From positions 434,001-498,000 of the forward strand of contig WUJK01000007.1 of the NCBI GenBank assembly GCA_011317545.1: 64,000 bases of DNA, in the 5' to 3' direction. Position 1 is the stretch's first letter, and each line of letters opens with the position of its first letter. This DNA is from Coniella vitis (Eukaryota; Ascomycota; Sordariomycetes; Diaporthales; Schizoparmaceae). The position numbers and the translations under genes were made by a program. The notes under the pieces were generated by a model. That model worked only from the letters and a program-made list of their open reading frames with translations, was not told the origin of the DNA and searched no databases. Positions 11,374-24,295 of this stretch are shown piece after piece.

Positions 11374-14300
11374 TAATTGAATCGGCACGCAACTTAGATA
11401 TGCAAGATCAAAAGCATGGTAGGGTTACTGAGTCAGCCACGCCGACATGAGTAACGCTCATACCCAAAGCTAAATCAAGACTTTGTCTTGAGACCGGCTA
11501 ACATCATTCATCTCGTGCCCGGTGGAGTCGTGTGGATTTGATATTGACTAATTGTGGAAATGGGTTGGTATCGAGTTGAGCAACGGCATTTGCTTCCGTA
11601 CGAGCAATAGCATGTTTGCTTGGATGTATAGGAGCGAACATTGCAGATTACACTATGCGTGTGACTTTACTGTCCCGCAAAAAGATCAAGTGTAAGGATA
11701 CGGTGGTCAGCAAAGGCGCGTAGATGGTACGTTTCTTCTAGACAGCTTTGCGATTATGTTTTGTTCAGGCACTGATTCAGCAGATAGACGAATGCTCGGC
11801 GATACTGCAGGCTTAGTAGGCTTCTAAACCCGATTTCTTACTCGGGCGACGATCATTCAAGAAGGCAGAGGTTGGAGGACACAGACAACTCCTAAAAAGC
11901 TGGGCGGCACGTTCTGGCAGAAATAGCACATACTACAGCATTATCCACCACCGCGCAAAGCTGGGGTGAAGGACTGTTTCATGTCACACCACGAGCCATC
12001 ACCCTGAGCCTGAGGGCTTTCAACGCCACGGCACGAGCCTATTGCAACCTTATGTCGATACCAAAACATGATGTACTCCCATTCCTGATCCCGTATCGGC
12101 GGTACATGCATCAGAGGCTCCAAGACCGCGGCATAGGAGGGTCGACCACGTGGGCGTCCGCTTCATGCACTCGAACCCATATCCGCACAAACAACCAGAT
12201 GCTCAAAGTCGATCCTACTGTCACCAATGTGGAAGGAGAGGCGGATTGCGCCAAGTTCCGCACGCCAATTTCTGCAAGGGGCTCAGCTGGAACTGGTATG
12301 GGCATTCAAATCGATAATTCGAAGCCTGTACCAGCGGCTTGCAAGGCGCAAGAGGTGTTGCATGTATGATGGCCCAGGAGGTTGAGAGGAACGATCATCA
12401 ATTCATTGAAGAATAATTCAAAAGTCCTGAACTGTGCCAGCATTGACGCGACGATGAAGTTTGTGCAGACTTGGAAGTCCAGGTGCAAGAACCGCTCCGG
12501 CATTTACAGCGGTAAGTTCATCAGTGGCGTGCAGGCATTGCGTACTTTGGAAGTCACCATGTTGAGGCTCAAGATGTGTTTATTTCACCACAGAAAGAGG
12601 ACGGTTGTACGATACCGACTCTAGTCACCAGCCATGCAGGATTGCTATCCGGTAGTCCACTACTCATTATTCAGGTGCTGCTAGACATACAATATGCACA
12701 ACGGCTTGGATATCAATATGTATCTTTTTGCATAATCTACAGCACTGACACAGTCTCATCAACCCAGTCACTTGCATATCTTCTAGCCTATAATCCTCAG
12801 AGGCACTGCACCCTCAAACCATCTTGCTGCGGGACGCGATATCAGGTATCTGGTATTCAGGGGGTTCATTGTACAACACCCCTGACATAGCTGCAATCCA
12901 AAATTCTGCCGCCCCTACAAGCCCGAGATAGCGGAATATTGGCTGAAGAAACATCGAAGCACAGGGTTCTGGCGATCCCGGGCCACTCGGTCGATTCCCA
13001 GGGTAGTTCGGCCAAGAGTACTCTAGGTTTGGTTGGCCAAGCGGCGCGAAGCAGAGGCAGCCTTTTTGGCCTCCAATAACATTGATTGATATGCAACGTC
13101 ACCCTGAGCAAGGAACAGGATTTCGGGAGCCGTGCAGCTGAGTATCGGCCACTTGGTATCATTTTTCTTCTTCCCTCCTGCTCTCCATATATGGATACTT
13201 GTTCATTCTTTTGCAGTGAGCTCACTTCGACAAAACGTCAACTTACAGGTCTTGTGCGCTTGTGAACTTGAGGCCCTCAAGCACTTCAACTCCACATTGA
13301 CTACTACATACTGTAGGCCGGGCTTCAAAACCATACCTCTTATGGGATCACCGCTCGGTAGATACCCTGGAATAGGCGGCGTGCTGACCGGAATCTACAA
13401 GATGGCGGGATGCTGAGGGGTCAGCCACCCCATCTTTTAAGCATATCAATATGCCCAGAGCTCCGCGGGTCCCGCTTTCTGACTTTATAGCCCCCACGTA
13501 TGGTTCCTCTACTCTCGTTTGGTCTGCATACATACAGCGAGTGCCGATCTTTAGACAGCCGATGGTTTGCATTGCCGTGCCCATGTCCACAAGTGTGGGG
13601 ATTGTTGAAACTTGTACATGTCTAACAAAGCCACCAGGAGACACACGATCACTGTCATGCTGTTTCTGTTTAATATAGGGCACTGCCGAGGACTTGGCTT
13701 GACGCGAGCTCGTTCAATATAGTCCTGGACAAATCCGTGCATTAGAGATGCTAGACGGCAGATCAACTCAAGGACAAGCAGAGATCTCTCATACCAGTTC
13801 AACTTGGCCAACGTGGTATAGACCACACCTGAAAATGCTACCCTGACCAGGGATCGAAAGCAGATCTGCTATGTATACACACCCGCATTATCGAGGAGGT
13901 GTAGGCATCCTGGCGAGAAACCTAGCGAGGCATGTGATGCACGCGAGGATTCCATTGCGGACACTCGGCCAAGACTTGCGTCTGCTGAACAAGCCTTTCA
14001 TACAATCGAGGGAGTTCGACTTCTCCAGGGATGTGATATAATGTACTGTGAGGGTTGACCGGCGACCTGGATGCCCTGACTTACGACGGACCTATGAATT
14101 ATGTTGAGGGCTCGGTATGAAGATGCAATATCCACCAATACTGTACAGTGTACCGGTACAAATGGTTGATGGGGATTAAAGCCACGCAGAAGGATGATGT
14201 GGCCTGCATTTCCTGGACCTGAGGCCATCCTCGTTTTGTGCTGCCATTCCACAAAGCCCTCCTCACTGTGCAGTGTCGAGGCACCTTCTTCAATGGGTAT

Positions 14301-14957
14301 CGTGGGCCTGGAAGTCACACCCCTCCTCGTGGGTACTTCTACAACGCGGCAGGACATGATAAAGCACAACGGCAGTCGCTTCCGCTTTGGTCACAAGCAC
14401 GACCTTACATAGCCTGGCCTGGCCTGGTCTGGTGCAAAAGTGACATTGATACCATGGGTACGTGCGTTAACGCGAAGCCGTAATAGGGGCACCATCCCAA
14501 TGTCTTGTTCACCTTGTTGTTGATTAGAAGCGCAGCATCCACAAGCGTGCCACATCAGTCACCCATGCGATGTGGACGTCCTCCGCAGTCCAACCGCCCC
14601 CTCTTGGTGACCAGGAACGGATTTTGAAGAGATAGTCGGGCTTTCACAGGAACTGCAAGCCCCACCCCTCCCTCCAGAAGAAGCAGCACAGAATGGTACG
14701 GCACAAAGGTAAACATAGGACCGCCATCCGCGCGATCCGTATTCACAATGAATGGTACCAAGCTGTTGGTCATTTATAAACCCGTCACTACCCCCTCCGT
14801 AATTGGCGATCTTGTTGTCCGCACTGGGTGAGAACTCGCCATATTCTGCAAGCTGCAACAGAACCCTCCTCCAAGTCTTGGCCAACAGTGTGGTCGCTTG
14901 TTTCGTCACTTCGCATAAAAGCTTCAGGAGGTCAAGGCCAGGCACTTGGGGCCCATC
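11374..14957. other. Gene-poor intergenic stretch
   Basis: About 3.6 kb with no recognisable coding gene. Open frames reach only about 130 codons, occur on both strands and show no domain or splicing pattern that would join them. The composition is not strongly AT-rich, so it does not look like RIP-mutated transposon remains. The end (after about 14.5 kb) should contain the ceramidase promoter. Confidence 0.55.
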
Positions 14958-17551
14958 ATGGCGCCTTCAACCTTCAAGGAGCGCTCTGCGCCGCGGCGGA
15001 GCGCTTATGGCCTTCTCGCGCTGTTTTCCATCTTTGTCTTTGGGCTCTTGGGAATCTCCGCGCTCAGCGGTGACCGAACCCCCACGGCGTTCACTTCAAC
15101 ATCCGAGGCGCTTGATGGCGATATTGACTTTGACGACTTGGATCAGGTCAAGCAGTTTATGGCTTCTAAAACGCGAGCTTCGACTGGCGACCAGTACCTG
15201 TGAGTTTACTACGATGGCAAATCGGGCCTGCAGCAAGTGCCACATACACATACTGACATTTATTGCAACAATTAAGGATCGGTGTGGGAAAGGCTGATAT
15301 CACTGGCCCTGTCGTTGAAGTCGAGTTTGGCGGATACGCAGATCTAAGCCAACTTGGCACTGGTCTGCGGCAACGTCTCTACTCGCGGGCTTTCATTGTC
15401 GGTGATGTCAGCAACCCAGATGACAGGTTTGTCTACTTGGTTCTTGATATAGCCGCGGGTGATACGGCCCAGCGTTACGGTATTCTGGAGGGACTGGCTG
15501 CGCTTGGGAGCGATTACGCTGTATACGGCCAGTCCAATGTTGCCGTCACTGGCACCCATTCTCACAACGGCCCAGGTGCTTGGTGGAATTATCTTTTGGT
15601 GAGTGACTCCCTCTGGTATTCTCTGAGAAGCACGTTCATACGTAGTGGACCACTAACAGGCTTTCTTCAGCCTCAAATCTCGAGTTTTGGCATGGATCCC
15701 CAAAGCTTGAATGCCATCATTGATGGTGCTGTCCTCTCTATTCAGAGGGCACACGAAAGCTTGACAACCGGTTATCTTGACGTTGGCTATGTCAACATTA
15801 CCGATGGCAACCTCAGCCGTAGTCTGTACTCCTATCTCAACAACCCAGAAGAGGAGCGAGCGATGTACAACAGCTCCACAGACCAGACCATGACAATGTT
15901 GAGGTTCCAGCGGGCTTCAGACAACCTCAATATTGGCGTTTTGACTTGGTATCCAGTGCGTTAATCCTGCCATACCCATTCATGCCTCCAAAGAACTGCT
16001 GGCAATACATATGTTCCGTGTCAGTGATTTACTTCTATCTTTGGGATGCTGACCGCTTTCACATCCAACAAGGTCCATGGTACGTCCATGTACGGTAACA
16101 ACACCCATGTAGCTGGTGACAACAAGGGCGTGGCAGCCTATTTGTTTGAGCAAACCATGGCTAGCGACAGTTCTGCTGCGGATGGCTTCGTTGCTGGCTT
16201 CTCTCAAGCCAACGTCGGTGATACAACCCCCAATGTCCTCGGTGCGTGGTGCGATGATGGCTCTGGCGAGATGTGCAGCCTGGAAAACAGCACATGCTCG
16301 AATGGCCTGTCTGAAGACTGCCACGGACGCGGACCACTATTTGCCAATGTTGACCTCGGGGTGACATCTTGCTACGAAATGGGCCGGCGCCAATTTGCAG
16401 GTGCCTACGATCTCTACAGCGACTTTGACTCGCAGTCGACCCCCATTGTTGGTACGACGGTCAAGTCATATCATTTCTTTCAAAACATGAGTTACTTTGA
16501 GTTCGCTTTGCCCAATGGCACACTCGTCACCACATGTCCTGCTGCTCTTGGCCAATCTTTTGCAGCGGGTACCACGGACTGGCCTGGCGCATTCGACTTT
16601 GTTCAGGGTGAATCTGGAGAACCCGATGACCCGGTCTGGGACGCGGTCGCTTGGGCTCTTCATGTCCCCGATGCCCAGCAACGAGCGTGTCAGTACCCCA
16701 AGCCTATTCTCCTAGATGTGGGCGAAACCACCTACCCATATGCCTGGACTCCGGACATTGTGGATGTGCAGAGTTTCCGTGTAGGCCAATTCATCATCAT
16801 TGTCTCGCCCAGCGAGGCCACGACCATGTCCGGACGCCGATGGCGCGCTGCTGTTGCCGACGAAGCGGCTGCGACGTTCCTCAGCAGCACTGAGCCGATT
16901 GTGGTTCTGGGAGGGCCAGCGAACACCTATGCGCATTACGTTGCCACTTTGGAGGAGTACCAGATTCAGCGTTACGAGGGCGCCAGTACTCTATATGGGC
17001 AGTATGAACTCAACGCATACATGAATCTGTCCGTTAGCAACCTGCATTATCTCGACCCGACCTCGACCGCCTCGCCTCCTTCGGGCCCATTGCCCCCAGA
17101 CAACCGAAATGTGTCTCTTGATTTCATCACTGGGGTCGTTTACGATGGGAACCCAACTGGAAGCGCCTTTGGCTCAGTTATTTCTCAGCCCAATGCATCG
17201 TATGCCATTGGAAGTATCGTCAATGTCACATTCCAGGGTGCGAACCCTCGCAACAACTTGCACCTTGAAAGCACTTTCGCTGCTGTAGAGCAGCTAGATG
17301 GTGCCACATGGACCCAAGTCCGCGACGACAGTGACTGGCACTTGGTTTACACGTGGGAGCAGACGGACACGTTGCTAGGCTACAGTCAGGTTACCCTCAC
17401 GTGGGAGACTGAGACGACGTCTAATTCTGCCACACCACCATATGCCGAGGCGGGAACCTACAGATTTGTGTACAATGGCGACGCAAAGAATATTCTAGGT
17501 ACCATCACTGCCTTCACTGGCACGAGTGACAATTTCACATTGACTTTGTAG
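14958..17551 (+). CDS. Neutral ceramidase
   Basis: Hydrolyses the amide bond of ceramide to sphingosine and fatty acid. Four exons: 14958-15199, 15277-15598, 15671-15955 and 16073-17551, giving 775 residues, the usual family size. The N-terminus (APRRSAYGLLALFSIFVFGLLGISA, split here as a basic stretch then a hydrophobic run) is a signal anchor or signal peptide. Family marks: the start of the mature fold IGVGKADITGPVVE spans intron 1; the zinc-binding motif GTHSHNGPG is followed by WWNYLLPQ across intron 2; HGTSMYGNNT and GDNKGVAA come after intron 3; the C-terminal immunoglobulin-like domain lies in the last 150 residues. The amidase motif normally written GDxSPN reads GDTTPN (332-337), so Thr335 occupies the place of the catalytic Ser. 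Other conserved parts are intact. The gene converges on the GH3 gene downstream (200 bp gap). Confidence 0.92.
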
Positions 17552-17751
17552 GTACAGGGACTGGAAGCCTACTTGAGTGTTGGTTTGGCCATAGTATTTG
17601 ATTACTCGCCCGGGGTGCTATGTCTAATGAACAGTGAAGGGATAGGGAAGCGTGATTCTTGTGGGTAACCGTTCTGCCAGAGGTAATATGAATTGTTTTC
17701 ATCATAGCAGAATGCTTGAGACCATCCAGACAAGGGATAAGATTTGCGCCC

Positions 17752-20245
17752 CTAGGTGACGGTCAATGTAGTGTTTGCCCGTACATCAGCGCTTGAACTG
17801 CCAACATAGATCGTAAATGTGCCTGGCTCGACAACGTAATTCAAGCGGATATCCCATAATCCCAAGTCGGCCACCTTGATGTCAATGGTGACAGTTTCGG
17901 TAGCCCCGGCGGCAATAGGAACCTTTGAAAAGCCCTTGAGAAGCTTGTTAGGCACAACGACGCTCGATACGTCATCTTTTATATAGACTTGGACAACCTC
18001 TGTGCCATCAACTGTGCTGTTATTGGTAACATCCACACTAACGGTGATGGTCTCATCTGCCGTTGCGGTGTTCTGGGATAATGTAATAGAGGAGTAGCTG
18101 AATGTCGAATACGAAAGGCCATAACCAAACTGTCGAGGCGACCGTTAGATGGATGACCGAATAATTGCACAAGCTAGGAAGCGAACTTACCGTGTACAAC
18201 GCAGTCGGGTTTTGAAAGACATAGGTCGAACCATAGACCAAGGTTCCATTTGGATAAATGTGACCTGGGTTAGGATACGACCTGGCCGAGTTCAAGTAGT
18301 CGTAGTAGATGGGTGTGGTGCCAACATCGTAAGGGAACGATACACTCAGTCTTCCACTGGGATTATAGTTTCCATAGAGCACATCAGCCAATGCATTGCC
18401 ACCCTGCTCAGACGGGTAGAACTGCTGGACCAAGGCACTGGCATTCTGGCTGATCCAGGGCTCCGTGATGGGCTTGCCGCTGCTGTAGACAACTACCGTC
18501 GGTTTGCCCGTGTTGATGATGGCTTGGACAAGTCTGGGCATGGCAGCCACGAGATTCAGCGACGAGACGTCAATGTGCTCGCCTGTTGTTGCGTTCAAGC
18601 CCGTCCACAGCTCGCCCTGGTCACGGCTCCAGGTGCCTACAACCACGACAGCCACATCGGCGGCCTCGGCGGCGGCCACGGCCTCAGCGAAGCCGGAGTC
18701 GTCGTTGGACCACCGCTCGCAGCCCTTTGCATAGGTTATCGTTCCCTCAGTGGCTGCTTGGAAGCCTTCAAGAGGGGTAACGCCTCGGTAGCCAGATTTG
18801 TAGGGCTAGAAAAAGAAAGAAAAAAAACACGGGTCAGCAATTCTACTTATATTTGACGTACTAGCACATGATGCGAAGAGGATGATGGTAGTACATACAA
18901 CATAGTCACCATAGTTCACACGATCGGCTGCCATGGGCCCAATGAGTGCAACATGAGCCGTCTTGCTGAGCGGCAACACACCGTTGTGGTTCTCGAGAAG
19001 CACAATAGATTCGGTATCGAGCTGGCGCGCTAGCTGTTGCGTTGCGTTTGTGTGTATGTATTCGCCAAACTGAGCCTCTGGTACACCGAGGAAGGGCTTT
19101 TCAAAGAGGCCCATTTCGAACTTGGCCCGCAAGACTCGAGAGACGGCGAGATCAACCACGGATTCGTCCAGGGTCCCGTTGAGCACCATGTCTGGAATCT
19201 TTTCGTAGTTGTAGCTGCCACCGCCCATCTCGAAATCGGTGCCAGCGGGAAGCGCAAAGTTGACAATGGCTTCCGAGTCGATGGGCGAGGCCTGGCACAT
19301 GCCAAAGGCCGTGCAAAGCCGATCTGTACCACCAGCATCCGACATGACAAAGTAGTCGTATCCCCACGAGTCGCGCAGAATCTCAGTAAGGAGATGATAG
19401 TCGGCCACAGCGGGCACGCTGTCGTAGCAGTGGTAGGCCGACATGATGGCGACGGCTCCTGCGTCGATAATGGCCCTCTTGTAGGACGGGAGGTAGGTCA
19501 TGAGACGCTCCCGTTCGCCGCCGTGGACAGGCGATGTGTTGATACCCTGCTCAGGAGTGGCGTACGCAGCAAAATGCTTGACCATGGCAGCGACACCGCC
19601 CGCCTGCAACCCCTTGACGTAGCTGTATGCCATCTCGCCAGTCAGGAACGAGTCCTCGCCAAAGGTCTCCTCAACACGTCCGTAGCGCAGCTCGCGCGCC
19701 AGGTCTCCCAGGGGCCCAAAGATCTGGTTCACTCCAAGGGCCGAGGCTTCTTGGGCAATGGCAGCGCCCATCTGCTCCACCAGGTCTGGGTTCCATGAGC
19801 AAGCCTGGCCAATGGGGCTGTTGAAGATGGTGGCATTGGGGATCAGGAATCCGTGAATGCCCTCCGACTGGACCCAAGCTGGAATGCCCAGTGTCGTATT
19901 CTGCACGAGATAGTCCTGACCGAGCTTGATGGAGTTCCAGAGGGTCGTCCAGTTGACATAATAGCCAACGTAGAACGCACCAGCGCGGTACTCCATGTTC
20001 CACGCCAGGCCGCTTGCATTGAAGGCTCCATTGTCGACGTTGATCCAGTTTGAGACGTCGCCCTGGACGAGCTGGCTCGCCTTCTCCTGGATAGTCATGC
20101 GACCCAGCAGGTCCGTGACACGCGCATCTATGGTCGCGTTTGGATTCTTGTAGACGGGAGTGCTGTTGAAGCTAGCAGCAGTGGCGGCCGACACTGGCAC
20201 CGACGCCAGCGCCAACAAGGCGCCGACAAGGTTGGATCCTCGCAT
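17752..20245 (-). CDS. Secreted GH3 beta-glycosidase (beta-glucosidase/xylosidase type)
   Basis: Secreted glycoside hydrolase family 3 enzyme that removes non-reducing-end beta-linked sugars. Exons on the minus strand: 20245-18899, 18805-18191 and 18129-17752; introns of 93 and 61 nt; 779 residues. Residues 1-20 are a signal peptide. The N-terminal TIM barrel has RVEETFGED (190-198), VKHFAAYA (222-229, the KH motif) and the nucleophile Asp303 in VMSDAGG. The second alpha/beta sandwich begins around residue 420 and carries VVVGTWSRDQGE. The C-terminal fibronectin III-like domain runs from GYGLSYSTF to the end. Many N-glycosylation sequons fit secretion. Substrate cannot be read from sequence: beta-glucosidase is most likely, beta-xylosidase possible. 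It is transcribed divergently from the GH31 gene, suggesting a shared promoter and use on the same polysaccharide. Confidence 0.9.
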
Positions 20246-21547
20246 CTTGCTTGGTCTTGAGATTGGACGCTGGCCGAGATGCGCGACATGCCGAGGAGGA
20301 TGCTCGAGAGTATGGTATAAATAGTGGCTTCGCCTTCTTGGCGAAGCACGCGGGCTGGTGGCGTCTGGTAGTCAGTCACCTTTGACGCTCCTACAACATG
20401 TCTGTTGGCAAAGAATAACATGCCAACGACAAGCAAGCGAGCCAGTCAGAACTCTGGCATCGCCCAGATGTCGATGCAAGGTGCGTCTCCACGCATCTGC
20501 GCGCAGGGCATGGCCCCAAAGAGTCGGGGAAACCATGTCGATGCATGGCTTGGGCTAGATTTCGGTACCAAGCAATGGATATTTGATGACATGCTTGTTC
20601 GTCAAGGCCATTTCTATGCATGCCATGTGTCAACGAGACTGTATCTTGAACGTCTCAGCCCCTTGAAGGCACTGGCTGACCTTGCCGCTTGAGTACGGCT
20701 ACGTACGTGATGGCTCTTTGGTGGTGGCCTCCGGTCTTCGGGAGACTCACGAGGGATCAACGCATGGGCAAGCCGCATCAGACCAGCGGAGAAGCACACA
20801 TTGTCCACAGCTGATACAAGTATGGTAGAACGCACCGTGACTCGTGGGAAAATGATGGCTGGAGATGAGGGGATCGTTGACGCTGGATGATCAACCGTGC
20901 CAAATGGGCCATTGGCCCGCCCATTGGGGCACGAGAAACGAACGCCACAGCAAACGGTAAATCACTGTTCCGGCTGCCGAGGCCGCTTCACCCTTTTGGG
21001 TAAAGTGGCTTGGGGAAAATGCATGCCTGTATCCCCCGCTCCCAGGCGGACACGCCGCCTAAGGTCAGCAGCCGTCGGATATAATCATCACGACTGAGGC
21101 GCTCCAACTACATAGCACTACCCAGTGCCATGTACATATGCACAATGTACTAACAGACTTTAGACTATGCATATCCGCACTCGTACACAAAATACCGAGG
21201 ATCATCCAGTATGGCGGCCCACAATGCGTTGTGCAGGCAATTGTCTTGGGCATCGCTGCTTTCGGGCCGTCGCGCCGTGCCAATCATTTCATCAGGCCAT
21301 TCAGCAGCTCTCGACGATGTGTACGGGATAACACGAACTGGGTGAATGCGACCTTTGGGTGTCGCCCAGAGCTGCTATCAACTTTCGCATCACTGTTTGG
21401 TCTCGGTACGCAGTACTCAGCAGGGGAGTCAAGCCCTATTAATAGCCCAACCACAAGCCGGCCCTGACTAACTCATCACGCTCGCCCTGCACACATACAT
21501 TCCCCCCTCTTCGTTCCAGCTGTGCTCCTCCCTGATATCTGCCCGCC
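20246..21547. other. Divergent promoter region between GH3 and GH31 genes
   Basis: A 1.3-kb region between two start codons facing away from each other. No coding frame with support. A TATAAATA element lies at 20314-20321, about 70 nt upstream of the GH3 ATG (it reads TATTTATA on that gene's strand). Confidence 0.5.
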
Positions 21548-23973
21548 ATGAAGTTCCGCGATGGCATGTGGCTGACAGCCGAGGGCTTGAGGGTGGAATA
21601 TGCCGAGGAGGTATACAATATCAAAAAGACAGACCAGAAACTCAGTCTCCTATGCCCGACCAAGAAGATTAGGTCTAGAGGTGATACGCTTAACTTGAGT
21701 ACCCTGACTATTGTGAGGAAATCCCTCTCTTTAGAGTCAAGTGCTCATTGCACGAGGCAAGCAACCAATAAGCATGGCAGTATCTTGTACTGACACGTAC
21801 ACAGGATATCGAGGCCCAGAGCGACGGCATCATCTCCGTGGAAACAACGCACTGGCACGGAGGCGTCAACAAAGGCCCTCACTTTGACCTTTTCCCCCAT
21901 GGCAAGCCCTCGTTCGACGCAAAAGTCACAGATGGCCCCAAGGGCACTACCTTGACGGCTGGGCCTCTGGCTGCGACGATTCAGCCTGCCACGTTCGACA
22001 TCCAGTTCGATGCTGCCGATGGCTCCAAGCGCCTGACTTCGCTCTCTGGCAGAAGCGTAGGGCTGGCTTATAGCCCGGCACCAAGTAATCCGTTGCAAAC
22101 TGGAGACTTGCGCGACTTTAAGCACTACATCTTCACCCAGACCTCGTTGGCTGTCGGGGAGTCTGTTCACGGCTTGGGCGAGCGATTCGGGCCCTTCAAC
22201 AAGCTGGGCCAGTCGGTGACGCTGTGGAACGCGGATGGAGGCACTTCGAGCGACCAAGCGTACAAGAACATTTCCTTTTGGCTGAGCAACCGCGGCTATG
22301 GCATCTTTATCGACCACGCCGGGAAGGTTGAGCTTGAAGTGGGCAGCGAAAGGTGCTGCCGCGTTCAAACCAGCGTCGAAGGCCAGCGGCTCAAGTGGTA
22401 TATCATCTACGGCAAGACACCCAAGGAGGTGCTCTACCGCTACTCGACCCTCACCGGGAAGCCGAGCAGGGTGCCCAGCTGGAGCTTTGGTCTCTGGCTG
22501 AGCACCAGCTTCACCACAAATTACGACGAGACCACCGTCAACTCCTTCCTCGAGGGCATGAGAGAGCGAGATATTACCGTCGATGTATTCCACTACGACT
22601 GCTTCTGGATGCCCGCCTTCAAGTGGACAGACTTTGTCTTTGATTCGGAGCGCTTCCCGGATCCAAAGGCCCAGATTGGCCGGTTGAAAGCGTCTGGGCT
22701 CGTCAAAAAGGTCTGTGTTTGGATCAACCCGTACATTGCTCAGCACGGCGCCGCGTTCCAAGAAGCCGCCAGAAATGGCTATCTTCTCAAGCGCAAGAAC
22801 GGCGATGTCTGGCAGTGGGACTTGTGGCAAGCCGGCATGGGTCTTGTTGATTTCACGAACCCTGCCGCCGTCAAGTGGTACATACAGTGCCTCAACACAC
22901 TCTTTGACCAGGGTGTCGACGCGATCAAGACCGATTTTGGCGAGCGCATCCCGTCCCGCGACGTGGCATGGCACGATGCCACTGTCGACCCGGAAAAGAT
23001 GCACAACTACTATGCCTTCTTGTACAACAAGGTCGTGTACGAGGCTCTCGAACAGCGCTACGGCCCCCAACAAGCCGTCCTCTTTGCACGCAGCGCCTGC
23101 GCCGGCACGCAGCGCTTTCCCTTGCAGTGGGGCGGTGACTGTGAGTCGACGCCAGAGGCCATGGCCGAGTCGGTGCGCGGCGGTCTGGGCTTAGGCCTCG
23201 GCGGATTTTCCTTTTGGAGCGTCGACATTGGCGGTTTTGAGGGCTTCCCGCCTGCCTGGATTTACAAGCGTTGGGTTGCGTTTGGCCTGCTATGCAGTCA
23301 CAGCCGCCTGCATGGCAGCAGCAGCTATCGCGTGCCATGGACCATTGACGACGACGATCGCTCGGATGAGGGCTGTACGCGCACGCTCGCCAAGTGGACG
23401 GCACTCAAAAACAGGCTCATGCCGTACCTGTATGCGCAGGCCGCACAGGCTGTCGAACAGGGTCTCCCATTATCGCTTCGAGCAGTCTGTCTCGAGTTCC
23501 CCGACGACCCGACGGCCTGGTTCCTTGACAGACAGTTCATGGTGGGCGACAGCCTGCTTGCGGCGCCCATTTTTGACGAGAGTGGCGAGGTGGAGTTTTA
23601 CTTGCCCAAGGGCAAGTGGACCTCCTTCTTCACCAATGAGATACGTACAGGACCTGGCTGGTTTAGAGAGAAGCACGGCTTTGGCTCGCTGCCTTTGTAT
23701 GTGCGCGAGAATTCTGTGCTGTTGCTTGGCAAGGAAGGCGTCAAGGGTGCAGTCTATGACTACGCAGAGGACGTCGAAGTGTGCCTCTACCATGTCAGCG
23801 AGGGCGCAAAGGCGGCTCTGTTGGACCACGAGGGTCGAGAAATTGGTGTGATTGAGGCTGAGTCGGATGGAAACCTCAAAGGCGACGGGATTCTCAAGGG
23901 CAAGACCACGGTGAGCAAGGACGGTAGGAAGATTGATGAGCATGCGAGCCAGGCTATCAAACTGTTGACCTGA
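21548..23973 (+). CDS. GH31 alpha-xylosidase, intracellular
   Basis: Glycoside hydrolase family 31 enzyme of the YicI-like alpha-xylosidase type, which removes alpha-1,6-xylose from xyloglucan oligosaccharides. Two exons, 21548-21712 and 21805-23973, with a 92-nt intron; 777 residues. The start MKFRDGMWL is typical for the subgroup and there is no signal peptide, so the enzyme is probably cytosolic. An N-terminal galactose-mutarotase-like domain contains HGLGERFGPFNK. The catalytic barrel has DCFWM, the nucleophile Asp432 in IKTDFGERIP (the KTDFGE form distinguishes alpha-xylosidases from alpha-glucosidases) and the acid/base Asp500 in WGGDCEST, then SVDIGGFEG. The C-terminal beta domains are complete. 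Pairing with the secreted GH3 enzyme suggests xyloglucan or related hemicellulose use. Confidence 0.92.
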
Positions 23974-24295
23974 TTCTGCCATAGTTCCAAAACCAGGTAT
24001 ATGCTAATGTGATGACAAGTATCTGACACGTGTGGCTCACTTGCTTGCTTTTGAAATCGACATTAAAGCTCTAAACCAAGATCTACCGATAATCTAGTTG
24101 GTATCTGAGATTGCTTCAGCAAAAATGTGTCTGAGTCCTACTCACACCAATAAGTCCTGTACTATAATGACATGCCATGCATTCTGTCGATTACAGAAGT
24201 GCTCATATTCAAAAAAGGCCTCACCCTCAGTACGAAGCCCCCTACCCTAGCTGCGTTTACAACTTTTGTCTCATCTGGCGCCTTTGAGTAGCTGT
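23974..24295. other. Convergent 3' region between GH31 and dac1-like genes
   Basis: A 322-bp interval between two stop codons facing each other. It should hold both 3' UTRs and polyadenylation signals; nothing else is seen. Confidence 0.6.

Noticed and set aside
12160..12190. T-loop-like TTCGA sequence suggesting a tRNA gene
   Set aside because: The flanking bases do not pair as a T stem and no acceptor or anticodon arm can be drawn.
18149..19798. Long plus-strand frames (235 and 253 codons)
   Set aside because: Antisense shadows of the GH3 beta-glycosidase exons.
21745..23073. 442-codon open frame on the minus strand
   Set aside because: It is the antisense shadow of the GH31 coding exon, whose catalytic motifs are all present on the plus strand.
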